Source: Burhinus oedicnemus
Taxonomy: Eukaryota > Chordata > Aves > Charadriiformes > Burhinidae
NCBI GenBank assembly: GCA_008921705.1
Contig: VFFE01009068.1
Span: forward strand, 3,667,017-3,731,016
DNA length: 64,000 nucleotides
Reading direction: 5' to 3'
Part shown: piece after piece, positions 13,391 to 24,800 of the stretch
Position numbering within the stretch: the stretch's first letter is position 1
Layout of the letters: the number at the start of each line of letters is the position of its first letter
Made by a program: the position numbers and the translations under genes
The notes under the pieces: model-generated
What the model was told of the DNA's origin: nothing
Database searches by the model: none
The model's input: only the letters and a program-made list of their open reading frames with translations

Positions 13391-13512
13391 GTAGTTTAGT
13401 TCCCTCTAAACTCATAAGTCTCTTTCTCTCTCTCCTCCATCTCCTTGGCGAGAGACATGGGGGAGAGCATCTGTTGTTCGCCTCAGTGGCCAGTCTGGCC
13501 CAAACCACAGCA

Positions 13513-16500
13513 GATTGCCTTATTTTTCTGGCTTTTCAAAATGTAACATTTGATGTTAATGATTTGGTTACTAACAGTGATGCTTTTGCATCTGTAAATT
13601 AGAAAACAATCATTGCTTTTAGAAGAATAACAACTAAAATACTGAAAACACAAAGTATCATTTAAACTTGCCGTATTTCTTTTGTATAGTTATTAGTCAC
13701 TGCTAACGAGCATTCCTTCAACTATAAATTGACAATTACAACACAGTAATGAAATTGTCTTCTTTCGTCCAAAAGATCCTATACAATTCTGTGAATTTAA
13801 AAAAATACCTTGTTTCATTGTTGGTTTTTTTAATGCAAATATACTTCATTTAATCATTTGCTGATTCGCAGATGTACCTTAACTACACTATCCTGTATCA
13901 CCAGTAAGCTATTATACAGTTGGCAAAAACTTTCTCTTATCAACTCTCTTGTCCAGTTGCCAAAGATATAAGCAAATGAAATTCCTTTAATTTCAGTGGA
14001 GCGTAACTCCAGTGCCTGTTGGAAAGAGCCACAGCAGCAGTTTCAGATGTGTGAACATTAAACAAAGATGCCAAATACATTTTGTGCTGTTGACAAGAAA
14101 TAAATTAGAAACAAGAGTCCAGAGGTGTGAACCGGTACGGTTTGTACTTTAGCAACATTTTTCCTGTTAGAAATTGTATATTAATAGTATATATTTTACA
14201 GTTTTAATCAAAATCTCTGCACAACTCCCCTCAAGTAGAAAAGCCAAAGAAATGGGAATGTATATGGAAGAGTTACTACATTTTTTAAGACCAGTGCAGC
14301 CCTTTTTACTGAGTCTGAAGGAGCTTCAAAGAATCCAAGAGGATCAAGTGATTTCTCATTCACGAGAGGTTTGCAGGATCAGGGTTTTCTTGATAAGCAA
14401 TGCTTACTCAAAGCTCTTTCTTAAATACATTTGCAACATCAGAATTTCACTACAGAGAAGTGGGAAGAGGATCCTAATTTGCTTTATTTATAAAAAAAAG
14501 TGTGTAAGTGGACATGGGTATCTTAATTTCATGCCATCAGCTCTTTCATTTACTTTGTATGCTTTCTTACTCTCAGACAACAAATAGGTGTTACCTGAAT
14601 AAAAAAGAACATCCAAGTAATTCAGGGGTGAGCAGATTCCCTCCTCCACTAAACTTACAAGGGAAAATGATACCTATTTCCCTGGGTTAGCCATCTGGCC
14701 AGACTTCTCCACTTGGGGTGCGCCAAGGAAGGGAAGAAGCCCAGTAACGCTGAATTGAAATAGGGGCAAGTGTACTGACATGCTGCCAGTGAGGCGGCCT
14801 AGGGATCCCGTCCTTCCCAGCAATCAGATTAGCAGCTTTGGATCAGAAACTCAGCAGAGGTGATGCGTCTGCCAGAGCCACTTTTCAGGAAATAATTTTG
14901 TTATTGTTTCTCTCTCTCTCTGCAATAAAGTAAGATAAGGAGGAGGACCAAATACAAACAGTCATCTCCATTTTCTACAGTCTCAGGACTATGCATAATC
15001 AGTATTGTCAGCCTTAGGCACGCACAGATATTGAGATTGGCTTAAACTGAAACATGTTATACGAAAGTCCAAGACAAGAATTTTTATTTTCTTGCCTTCA
15101 GTTTGACTTTACTTTTGCAAGGCTTTCTCTGAAGACAGAAGTTTATTTGTTTAAATAAAAGCTGAGACTTTTTCCACTTTACAAGTAGACTCAGAAATAT
15201 GGCTTTAAAGGAGGGAAAAAAAAATCCCTACTAAATGCATATCACAGGAGTGGCAACAGGTATAATTCTTGTGCAATAGTCTTTCTAAATTTCTTTAAAT
15301 ATCCCAGAGGGCAGGGTATCACATCTGATATTTCAACATTTCTAGAAAGCTACCTTCATACTACACATTGAAATTTGGTTTTAGAAGCCATACAAGCTTC
15401 ATCCTGTTTCAGTCTGCTGAGTAATATTTCCAAAACAGAGGATGGAAAACACAAAGGACATGTCAGTTTAGGCTCTTATTCCCTTGCCTAAACTGGTGAA
15501 GGTCTTCATAGTCGTTTATGGGGTTTACCAAACAATAATTTCAGTTTACGTATGCCTGCCACTTGTTTTTTGAACATCTCAGCTCACGTTTTTTTCCAGT
15601 TGACTGTGAGCCCTGCCCAGGATGGTATGCACTCTTGCTAAGATACGGTGGGATACGGTGATAGTGCTCACTACACACTGCCACCCTCAGCAGCTCAGTC
15701 ACAAGGAGCAGCTACCCTCCACCCAAACTGTGCTCCAGCATGACAGTGACTGGAAAGTAGGAATGCTGGGCATGCTACTGCCCGATGGAGGAGGTAACGC
15801 TCCTGTGTATTCTTGGAATTCTTCTCCTTTCATCACATTGCAGAAGCAACAGCAGTCTACAGCTCAGACATTTTTTTCTTTTAAACCAACATTTTTTTTA
15901 GTTACTGTCTACTGTTTGAGTCAAGCCCATCCAAAGGGCAGTAAGTACTGAAATAGCAGCAGACCATTCTGGATGAGGATGGCAGTTAGGTAAGCAAAGA
16001 CTATCTTAACCTGATGCAAAAGCAGAGGATCGACTCACTATCACAAGGGCTTCTGTGCTGTAGAGCCAGCACTTTTTCTGTAACACACAGTCTTCAGTAT
16101 CATGTTGCTATTTACAGAAGAAGGTTTGAAGACAATACCTAAATTATGTCCAAATTTTAAAAAGATATTTTAAAGAGATTTTTCTTGTATTTTCCTATTC
16201 TATCACATTACCTCAGAGACCACCACAACTGGAAACGCAACTACCTGAAGTACACAGAGCCCAAAGAATGCATTCTAAAAAGTTATAGATGGGTACACTA
16301 AGGAAGGGATGGGGCAGTGGTTATTCCTAGGTGCTAGCCCTCTGGTAGGCAGAGGCTTCTTTACATCATGTCACAGTAAAGCAACCTTAAAGTGACCGAA
16401 GTTTATAATTGTATGATTTCAAGAGTGCTTTACATTTCTAGGGCCCACCAGTATAAAAGGGGGGTGTAGTGCAAATGAGAACCAAATCCCTAGAGTTCTT

Positions 16501-18500
16501 CAGAATTCTGGCTTTACATTTCTTGTTCCTTCTATTTTGAAATATAGCACGTATTATTATAGATAGTTATATCTGCATATTACAAGCAATTACTGGGCAA
16601 AGTGCTTTTCTTTGTCAAAGTCATTGGCAAAACTTACATTATCTTCAGAGCAAACAAGCTGAGATCAGATCACTGTGTACACTATGAAAGTGAAGCGTGC
16701 TGTAAAAAAATGAAGATGGAGACTGCATTAATTTACAACATGTGCTCTTAAGAAAAAAAAAGAGCACAACTCAAAGATTCATATTAATATAATGAAATCT
16801 GATTTTCCTTCAAAGAACATATTAAAAACTTTACATGTCAATCCCTGGCACTAAAATTTGGTAAAATACTTAATTTATCTCAGCTGTAATCCGTACTGTC
16901 ACGGACTCTCTAAGGCTTATTGTCATGTTACTGAAACATGCACATTGCCCAGAACCTTACAGCATCTTTCTGCACCGCACAATTGACTACAAGGAGGTTA
17001 TTAGCAAATGCCATGACACAAGGTACATGTGCCCCTATCTAATCCTTCTAGGAAGCTTTTACAGTTCCTGAGCAGCCTAAGAACATTGCCTGACACTGCT
17101 GACCCAGGGGAAGACACCTCACAGCATCACTGTAGTTTTTCAGACTGTATAGTCTTTTTATTTAAGGTATAAATTATAACTTTCAGGAGTATACTTGAAT
17201 CACCGATAGTAAAGATGACTTTACAGCTATCTCATTGGTTTGAAAATAGTGCTTCACTCAGAACATTTATAGCCTATTAAGACAGTATGTTTTCCCTCGT
17301 ATTATCCCCTCCTGTGCAGTACTAATTTCATTTTAACACTATGATGTGAACACCGCACATACAATTAGTTTCTATCAAGAATGAAAGCTCTTTCACTCAA
17401 GGTCAAATTATAAAAAGTCTATGAAGCAGGATGAACTGATGATTTCTGATCAAGTGAAGGTAGTCAAAGCTCTATTGTTTCAGATTTTTTTCTCCTAATT
17501 CTAAGAAAAGTCTCATTTCAACCAATCGAGAAATTTAATGCATTTTTAAAAAAACGAGTTCATTTTCCTTCTATTGATATTATTCTTCCATACATACTGA
17601 AATTCAGTTTCAGCCCAATTAACAACAGCTATCTACATAGATAATTAGAAAATATAATGAAGCACTGTTTTAGAACTTCATGGAAGATCTCTCAGTTAGC
17701 TCAGGAAAATTAAACAGGAGTGATGTAACTAGTGTGGCATAAAGCACTCTAAGAGAATACTGAGGATCTTTTTGTTTTGTTTTTTGAATGTCCACTGCAA
17801 CACAAGCTCAGGTAAACTCATACCTGTGGTGACAACAGACCTCTCTGGCTTGTTCCATTTGTCAGCTAGTCACTCATTTAGAAGACTAAAGACAGCCTTC
17901 CATGAAAGCTTCTCATTTCTTATTTTAGAAATCACTAAGTTCATAAAACATCACAGTGGTTCTAGAAAATATTCATTTGTGTATACATCATCCTACAGTG
18001 TTTAAATTTTCCTGAATGAACTGTGCGTCATCTCCAGTTTTTATGTTTGTCATATATCACATCTCACCTATGGCCGAGCAAGCTGAAAGTCTTGATCATT
18101 CCATCTTCATCTTGATACTTGTAATTAAGTTTTAAAGATGTGTCTCTACCCTTCAGGTTATCTTCCTCAGGAAGGAGAGTATATGCATAAGATACAAATT
18201 CATGTGGATAAATCCAGTACTTCAACAAATTTGAAGACAGCAGAAAAAAAGTCTTTATAAGGCCAACAGATGCAGTTAGGAAAATTAGGCAGATTTCTTC
18301 TGGTCTTTAACAGACGCAACAAATTAAAAGGCATATGTGAGGTAAAAGAGCCGAGACAAAGCTGAGGCAGATACAAACTGGGACTTTTCTGCGTAAAGTT
18401 AAAGTATTTAGTACCTGTGAAGCAGAGGAGACCTTAGGAGAGGATAGTGGACAAGGAATGGAGAAGAGCGAGGGGGAAAAAAGGGGAGAAAAAATAGCAT
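13513..18500. other. Unique AT-rich non-coding DNA
   Basis: No gene recognised. It contains a short (TC)6 run at about 14909-14920, a GC-richer patch at 14640-14830, a ten-base tandem pair at 15641-15660 (GATACGGTGG-like) and a small perfect hairpin at 16741-16768. None has a clear function. Confidence 0.6.
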
Positions 18501-21500
18501 GCACAATACAGGGATACTAGTGGGAGGAAGGGAATGGGAGACTACAATGGACTGTAAAGCCAGGCTGGATCAGTTGTATCAAATACCTACATCTATAACA
18601 TACTTAAAAAGGCACCTACCTAATTCTAGATATATTTATGTTTTAAAGGAAAGCTATCTAAATAAAATAAAAGTCTCTCCAAAACCAGGAAATAAAGAAT
18701 ATCATCCATCACCCATCCTTAGAAAGCATTTTCCTCCTAGGGATAAATGAGAGAGAGAGCTTTGCAACATCCTCTGAATCAACAGTTTTTAATCATTTCC
18801 ACTTAAGGTGGATAGGAATGGAGAGAGGATTTTTCAGTTCATTCCCAAAGTTTACACCAGCTTTGGCTGAAGGAAACCAGCTGGGAACTAATGACTGGAG
18901 GACATCTGAGAAAAGATGATGCATATGTATCACTCTGAGCTCACTGAGACACAGGCTTTCCTACACTTATATTTTAAACTCTACAGTAATTCTGGTTATG
19001 ATTATTAAATTCAGGGCATTATTATTTATGTGAAATAGTACCATTGTTTGATACAGATCAGTTTCAAGATTCCTTTATTTAATTTCTGCTACAGAAAAGT
19101 CAGCTATGTCTATGCCTTGTTATCCACATTTTGAAAGTCTTATTAATTGTCCAAATAAGCAAGAGAAATGTACTACATCTCCAGTCAATGAGGGTCCTAT
19201 TTAGAAGTGTTTTAAAGATTCACTTGCCATAACTGGAACTGAAGTTCTATTTTGTGACAAATTTCAATGTTTGTTTTCAGTGTCCAATGAAATTAATATT
19301 AAATTCAAACTTAAATCTGCAAATAAAAGCAACCTGGGACTAGGCAGCATGGAATGCAGATATTTGTCAGTGAATCGCTAAATGCTGAAACTGCTTAGCA
19401 CCTCTCAGTATAAAAATTCAATTTCTGTCCTACTTCTCCTGACAAAAAGAGCCATTCACGTGATGGTACTCTTTCTTATGCCACCTTGTGTCAAAAGGTG
19501 CTAGAGTTGTGGTTTCATACATTTGGGAGAAGGGCTGAACAAGTAACTTTAAAGTAGCTGAAGCATCCTCTCATGCTTGTTCTTCCTGCTGGGCTAACAC
19601 AGTTCCTTCTGCAGCAAATTGGATCAGCAAATGCATCTGGCTGGGAAAAGTTCTTTTGCAAGATTTTATTTTATTTATTTTTTAAAGGAGGAAGTGAAAC
19701 AAGTGGAGGAAAGCGTAAGTGAACACTATTAGCAAAGAAATGCTCTCAGAAAGAGATGTTTAGTTTGATTTCGGAAGGAATATTCTGTTTTATAAATGAA
19801 TATTTAAATATTACAAAGTTACAGGTGTAAGTCTCATTTTAGTCACTGCAGAACCACATCCAGCATCTAATTAGCGCAGCAAGTCAAAGAGTTTAAATAA
19901 AGCAGAGTTATGCCCTACATGAAAGCAGACAATACTTCCACCTTTAGTACCTATAAAATCAGCACCATCAATTTCCAATGTTAGGAGCTTTCCTGGCTTC
20001 TGTTCCCCCTTCCTGGACTTTTGAAAGAAATCATGAGTTTCTATAGCTGAATAACTACCTAAAGATCGCAGAAAGAGACTAGAAAGCTGAATTAAAACAA
20101 TCCTTATGTGCCAAAACAGAGGTTTATAATGATGCTCCACATTTGTTTTTAAAATATCATAACAACTCTGATAGTTTCTTCTTTCAAGCATTCTTTTAAT
20201 ATATTATTTCCCAGTCATTGTTAACAGGCCTCCTGTCTTTTATAAGGATAAATTCTCAGCAGCTTCCAGAGGTAGAAAGTGTTGGAAAAACATTAAATAA
20301 GAGAATCAATACTAGCTATGTTTCAAGATTATTTTCACTTTTTATTTCATCTTTACTTTCTTCCAATGGCTTCAGATGAAAACATGACCATAGGATAATG
20401 TATACATAACAGTGCATTTGTTAACTGTTTGCTCTATTGCTCCAGCAGAAGTCAGAGCATACAACAGAAATATTCAGTGCAGTAATGGTTGTTTTGAGAT
20501 TTCAATTAATCCAGGTAAAACTGGGATCAAGAGCTTGGAGATTTCCCCTTTTAAACAAAGAAGAATACATTAATGTATCCATGATTTTATTTTAGTCTCA
20601 TTATGGAAAAGATTCTTGAGCATCTTCTGGGCATAGAAGTAGCAGCTACAAGTGATAAAATTTAGCAGTAATTATGTGCAAGCTAAATGTAATTAAGTAC
20701 AGTGGATTTTCAACAGGAAAACACCTCCCAGGTTTCCCCATTGGCTCAAGCACTGAGGAGAAGAAAAAAAAAAAGGCCTTGCTCTTCTGTGATGCACACT
20801 ATATATAAATCAAATAAGTGCATAAGAGTGATCAGTAAAGCCCCAACCTATGCTGTATTGTGGTGGCTATAGCATCGGTTGACTACCATTGCATCCAAAA
20901 ATCCAAATGGGACTGAGTCCCTATAGGTCTATGCAAAATGCAAATTCATAATATGAAGCGCGTATTATGAAGCACAAGCTGAAATGCTCACAAAGTCCAA
21001 ATGCGTGAGCTTTTATAAAACTTTATGAAGTGTGTACCTGGATGTGGGACAATATACCCAAAGTTAAAGCGGAAAGAGAATGGCACTATATAGATGCACT
21101 GTGATGGACATGGGGCCCTCCTAATCTACTAGCAGGCCTCTTTTCTCTACACGGTCCTCACCATCATGTTCACCCCTGTTAATCAGAATATTCATGATCT
21201 ATCAACTCAGTGAATTGTATCTGGGAAAAGCTATTAATAAAAAAATTTGAAGAGATGAAGTCCAGGAAATTGTGATCTGTTTGTGGTTATTCCATAAGTA
21301 GAAAAGAGAGACTAAAATCATTCGATATACTATTCCTGCTGGATTATTCGCTCTGATGCACTGAACACTCATAAGCACATTCAACTATTAAATTAGCACT
21401 GCTAAGCTGTGCTATTTGTGTTGGCTATTTTTATACACAGCAGGCAATAATCATTGCTTAATGAGAGACTAGGCTTTAACACCAGGTGTGATTTTGTTGT

Positions 21501-24370
21501 TAGGAGATGTATTTTTCTACTTTTCGTAGTTTTTATCCAAACCAGAACCACCTATTTCTGTCTTGAGGGTTGCATGTTGAAGGCCAATTCCAAGCTCAGC
21601 ACGGGGCACGGTACTTGATTTGCACTGATTGTCATAAAATGTAACACACAGCATTCTGTGAAGATGTGCAACGAAAGTGTGATTTTTGTTATGTTCCTTG
21701 CATTAGAGATCACTTCTAATTTGCTGCCTTTTCTATTATACTTCAGCTGTTTTCTTTGAAAAGAAAAGCAAATCTCTCTTTAAAAAGTTCATTTCTCAAA
21801 AATCCACCTGTAACAATTAAAGAAATGTATTCACAGTATTTACTGTCAGAACACTACACAAGAGAAACAAACATTTTTCCCTATACTACTGAAAAATGTT
21901 CAGCATATAAGGACCTTAATTACATGCTATAAATGGCTGAATTTCTGCTTTGCTGTTCAGCTATTCAACCAAAAAGATTGTTGTAAAATCTTAAGAACAA
22001 AAATCAAGGAAGAAAACACATAAGTTCTGCATACTTTACAAGAGAAAACCCAGTTTTGAGACAGTTGCAGATGGACATAAACTCCTGCTACAGGCATTTT
22101 TGGGCAAAAGACAAATAAACAAACAAAACTACACATAACCCTGTGTTTGCCAGGTTATTTTTTTTTTTAGACTTAATGAACTTAAGTAGAACCAGATCAA
22201 GCAAAAACATGCATCCTTTCTCCCAACAAAACACAAGCAGATCCAGTTCCTTTCAAGCGAGATTTTTAGATTTTTTTTTTAGTCCAACCTGGAGCCAATA
22301 CAGAGCAGAACTCTAAATATTCCCTTTTATAAAATCCCATTACTAAAGACAAATATGAAGCAACTTGGGAATATCACTTCACCTGTAGATTACAACTTTC
22401 AAACTAGTCTAGAGTAGCAATTCTGTAAAATTGACGCCAGCTTTGACTATGTAAAATAGATTTTTTTAAAAATATTTCTGAATTTTAAATCAGTCAGGAA
22501 GCTAAAGACTAAAGCAGTCAAGGATGTGGGAACATCCTCACACTCACAGTACTCCTCTTGTTTTGGGGGGGACCACAGGATAACTTGGATTGTAAATAGG
22601 GAACTTCAAAAATACTGAAAATGGAATTCCAAAGCATGGGTATGTCTTGAATGTTTGAAAACAGTACTCTAAAAAAGCAAATATAGTTCAAACTAGCAGC
22701 TTCTGTACTTTTTCTCAGTTTCCATCTTTAGGATAAGGATAGTATCACTTGATTATTGCAAGGCAATAGGATGCAGAGCAGAGCATTCAAATTTTTCTAT
22801 GTTCTGTGTTACTCACAAACATCATGGAGATGCTAAAGAAACCAGAATTAGTATATTCTGCCTTTCATGGACCAAAAGGTTTTTTTGTTGTTGGTTTTGT
22901 TTTGTCTCTTTAAAGCAGCATTTGTTACTGTTACAGCATCAAAAACTCCATAATTCTCCCAGTCTCCTACAATCAGCTTCAGAGTACTGACAACCTTAGA
23001 AATGTGAGAAAATTTACAAATAGTTCTGTGGGAACTGTTTTATCCAAAACTTAGCAAGATTGGTTGGGGTGCATGATACTAATATTACTGTGGTTTTCTA
23101 AGTAGTGTTTGCAAGATGTGATGGTACTGGAACCCCAGGTTCTGAATTTAATTCCCTGGTGACAATTTGGTCTCATTCTACTCTATGTATCTTTTTAATC
23201 TTGTGGAAACTAGATGGTCTCCATTCCAGTTAACATCAGAATCCATACCTGAATAAGTATTTTTCCTAGTTTACAAATGTAAAGCAAGACAAAGTACTAC
23301 ACCAGTACTACATTAGGGAACCTCAACTTTATCAATCTGCTTCAACAATGTACTCTGGTTTACTCTCAGAACCGAGGTACTATGGATTCATCTTTTTATT
23401 GCACACATCTCATAAGACTGATGTGAAATTAGTAATTACCATCCATATAGCTCTTAAAGCCCATAGCAAGCTATGTAGAAATACTATTAACAGTCATTTA
23501 AATTAACTGTCTTGTTGTGCAAACAAAATTTCACAGCATTCAGAAACAGCAAGTAGAAACAAGATCTCAGGTCAAAAAGAGAAAAGTAGTCATATGATTG
23601 AAAAGTGTTTGCTACGTGACATTGCAGCATAGTTGTTCCTGTACTATCCCTCACAACGACATTTTTAAAGTTTGGTTTTGCTTCCTACATCTTCAGGAAA
23701 CCCCAGAATTTCTGTAGAGGTACTCATATATTGCATACATTTTGCACCAGGTGGGAGAAAAAACAACACATTTTTCCTTTTTCCCAGCAGCATAAATCAT
23801 TAAAATATTTGTGCTATGCTAATAGCACACACTCAGCCACCCACATAACTGTCACTATTGCAAAAGAGGAAAGTGATCCAACAGTGCCTACAACATGGCC
23901 CCTTCAGATCAGCCTGTTGTCCAGCTGAAAGGTATGAGTAAAACCACATTTGTTGAGGAAACAGTCATATTTCTGTTCTATATATTAATGTCTATTCTTG
24001 CAGCCCATAGCAATATATGAATATAACCCCTTTTGACAAATGGTAGTTTACTGCATAAAGGATTGCTCTCTACCAAACTTTCACCTGCTCATCCAAATTA
24101 TACCTATGGCTTATTGAGAATGCCTTCTAGAGCTGCTCATAAATCACCCAGATGCTAGTGAAGAAACACGGTTGTGTCAAAAATAATGCATCTCTTCGGC
24201 AACGTATTATGTATCTCCACATATCTGTGAAAATTAAAACAATCAGAATAACCAAATCCTTACTTTTAATTGTACGTGTTATTTAAGGTCTGCACAAAAA
24301 AATGACTAATCAGAAGCAACTCATCACCGGGCTTCAGTTTGATTTATGGGGCACTTTTTTTTTTATTTTT
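18501..24370. other. Unique AT-rich non-coding DNA
   Basis: No gene or known mobile element recognised. Open frames are at most 106 codons (antisense 19871-20191), with no family resemblance that I can see. Scattered A/T homopolymers are present, along with a G8 tract near 22564. Confidence 0.6.
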
Positions 24371-24533
24371 CTGCCCAGAGAGATGTTGGAATCTCCATTC
24401 TTAGATGTTTTTGAGGCTCAGCTAGACCAAGCCACAGCTGAGCTAATCTACCATTGATGGCAGTCCTGCATTGAGCATATGGTTGGATGTTCATAGGTCC
24501 CTTCCAGCCAACACTTCTGCGATCCTACATTAT
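24371..24533 (+). mobile_element. CR1 LINE fragment, 3' end
   Basis: The segment follows the CR1 3' end in order. CTGCCCAGAGAGATGTTGGA at the start corresponds to the usual tgcccagagaggt-gtgga. Then come a GAGGCTCAGCTAGACCA-like block, a low-conservation stretch, GGTTGGATG, and finally AGGTCCCTTCCAGCCAACAC with a degraded GATCCTAC tail. CR1 is the main LINE of birds. This copy is severely 5'-truncated, as most are, and clearly diverged. It contains the end of ORF2 and the short 3' UTR, but no intact frame. Confidence 0.85.
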
Positions 24534-24718
24534 GAAATCAGAGTCTCATATGTGAACTGGAAGTTAACACCACATTTCTTATGCTCTCTTTTCTAGTGGA
24601 GCATGATATTCCTGTCTAAACACCCTTGACCATGCTAAGATTTCTCTTTTCATGTTTGTCAAGGCCACCCTTGTACAAACATTAAGATACTCCCAATCCT
24701 CCTTTCACCAACTGCTTG

Positions 24719-24800
24719 ACCCTGGCCTAACTCAAACACAAGCGCTTCCCTCAGAAATTAAGCAGGGTTGCTAGGTTGGACCTGTAATGATGATCAATGC
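24719..24800 (+). repeat. 5S rRNA-like sequence, possible SINE3/AmnSINE-type remnant
   Basis: CTCAGAAATTAAGCAGGGT (24750-24768) matches the internal promoter of vertebrate 5S rRNA (box A region, CTCGGAAGCTAAGCAGGGT) at 16 of 19 bases. Upstream, ACCCTG sits at 24719-24724, about 25 bases before that motif; in 5S rRNA the gap is about 22. Downstream, GGTTGGACCTGTAATG can be aligned with the 5S box C region with small gaps. Known sources of such sequence are 5S pseudogenes and 5S-headed SINEs (SINE3, AmnSINE1). I cannot see a convincing tRNA-like second part or a 3' tail, so the family is uncertain. It is not a working 5S gene: the ends are missing and there are many changes. Confidence 0.45.

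Larger units (their letters stand above)
12762..13512 (+). mobile_element. Solo LTR of an avian ERVL-type endogenous retrovirus
   Basis: The element begins TGTCCTGGTTTG and ends CCCAAACCACAGCA, so it has the 5'-TG...CA-3' ends of a retroviral LTR. These ends match an ERVL-type LTR group that I know to be widespread in neoavian birds. It is about 751 bp long. Flanking bases are GACTG (12757-12761) and GATTG (13513-13517), a 5-bp target duplication with one mismatch. Inside are a TATA-like ATAAAA (13127-13132) and an ATTAAA polyadenylation signal (13385-13390) downstream of an AT-rich tract, in the order expected for U3-R-U5. No gag, pol or env lies beside it, so it is a solo LTR left by recombination. 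The open frames at 13118-13389 fall inside it and are not genes. Mutations in the target duplication suggest an old insertion. Confidence 0.85.

Noticed and set aside
13990..14020. TTTCAGTGGAGCGTAACTCC, similar to a common amniote palindromic repeat; weaker look-alikes near 5167 and 32465
   Set aside because: Similarity is confined to a short motif and could not be extended by eye.
14622..14645. CAGGGGTGAGCAGATTCC, resembling a hAT (Charlie-like) terminal repeat
   Set aside because: No matching inverted end (CACCCCTG) within a plausible distance; the nearest ones are kilobases away and unrelated.
16741..16768. Perfect 9-bp hairpin (TGTGCTCTT / AAGAGCACA) around an A-rich loop
   Set aside because: Too short for a microRNA precursor. 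Terminator-type hairpins have no meaning in vertebrate DNA.
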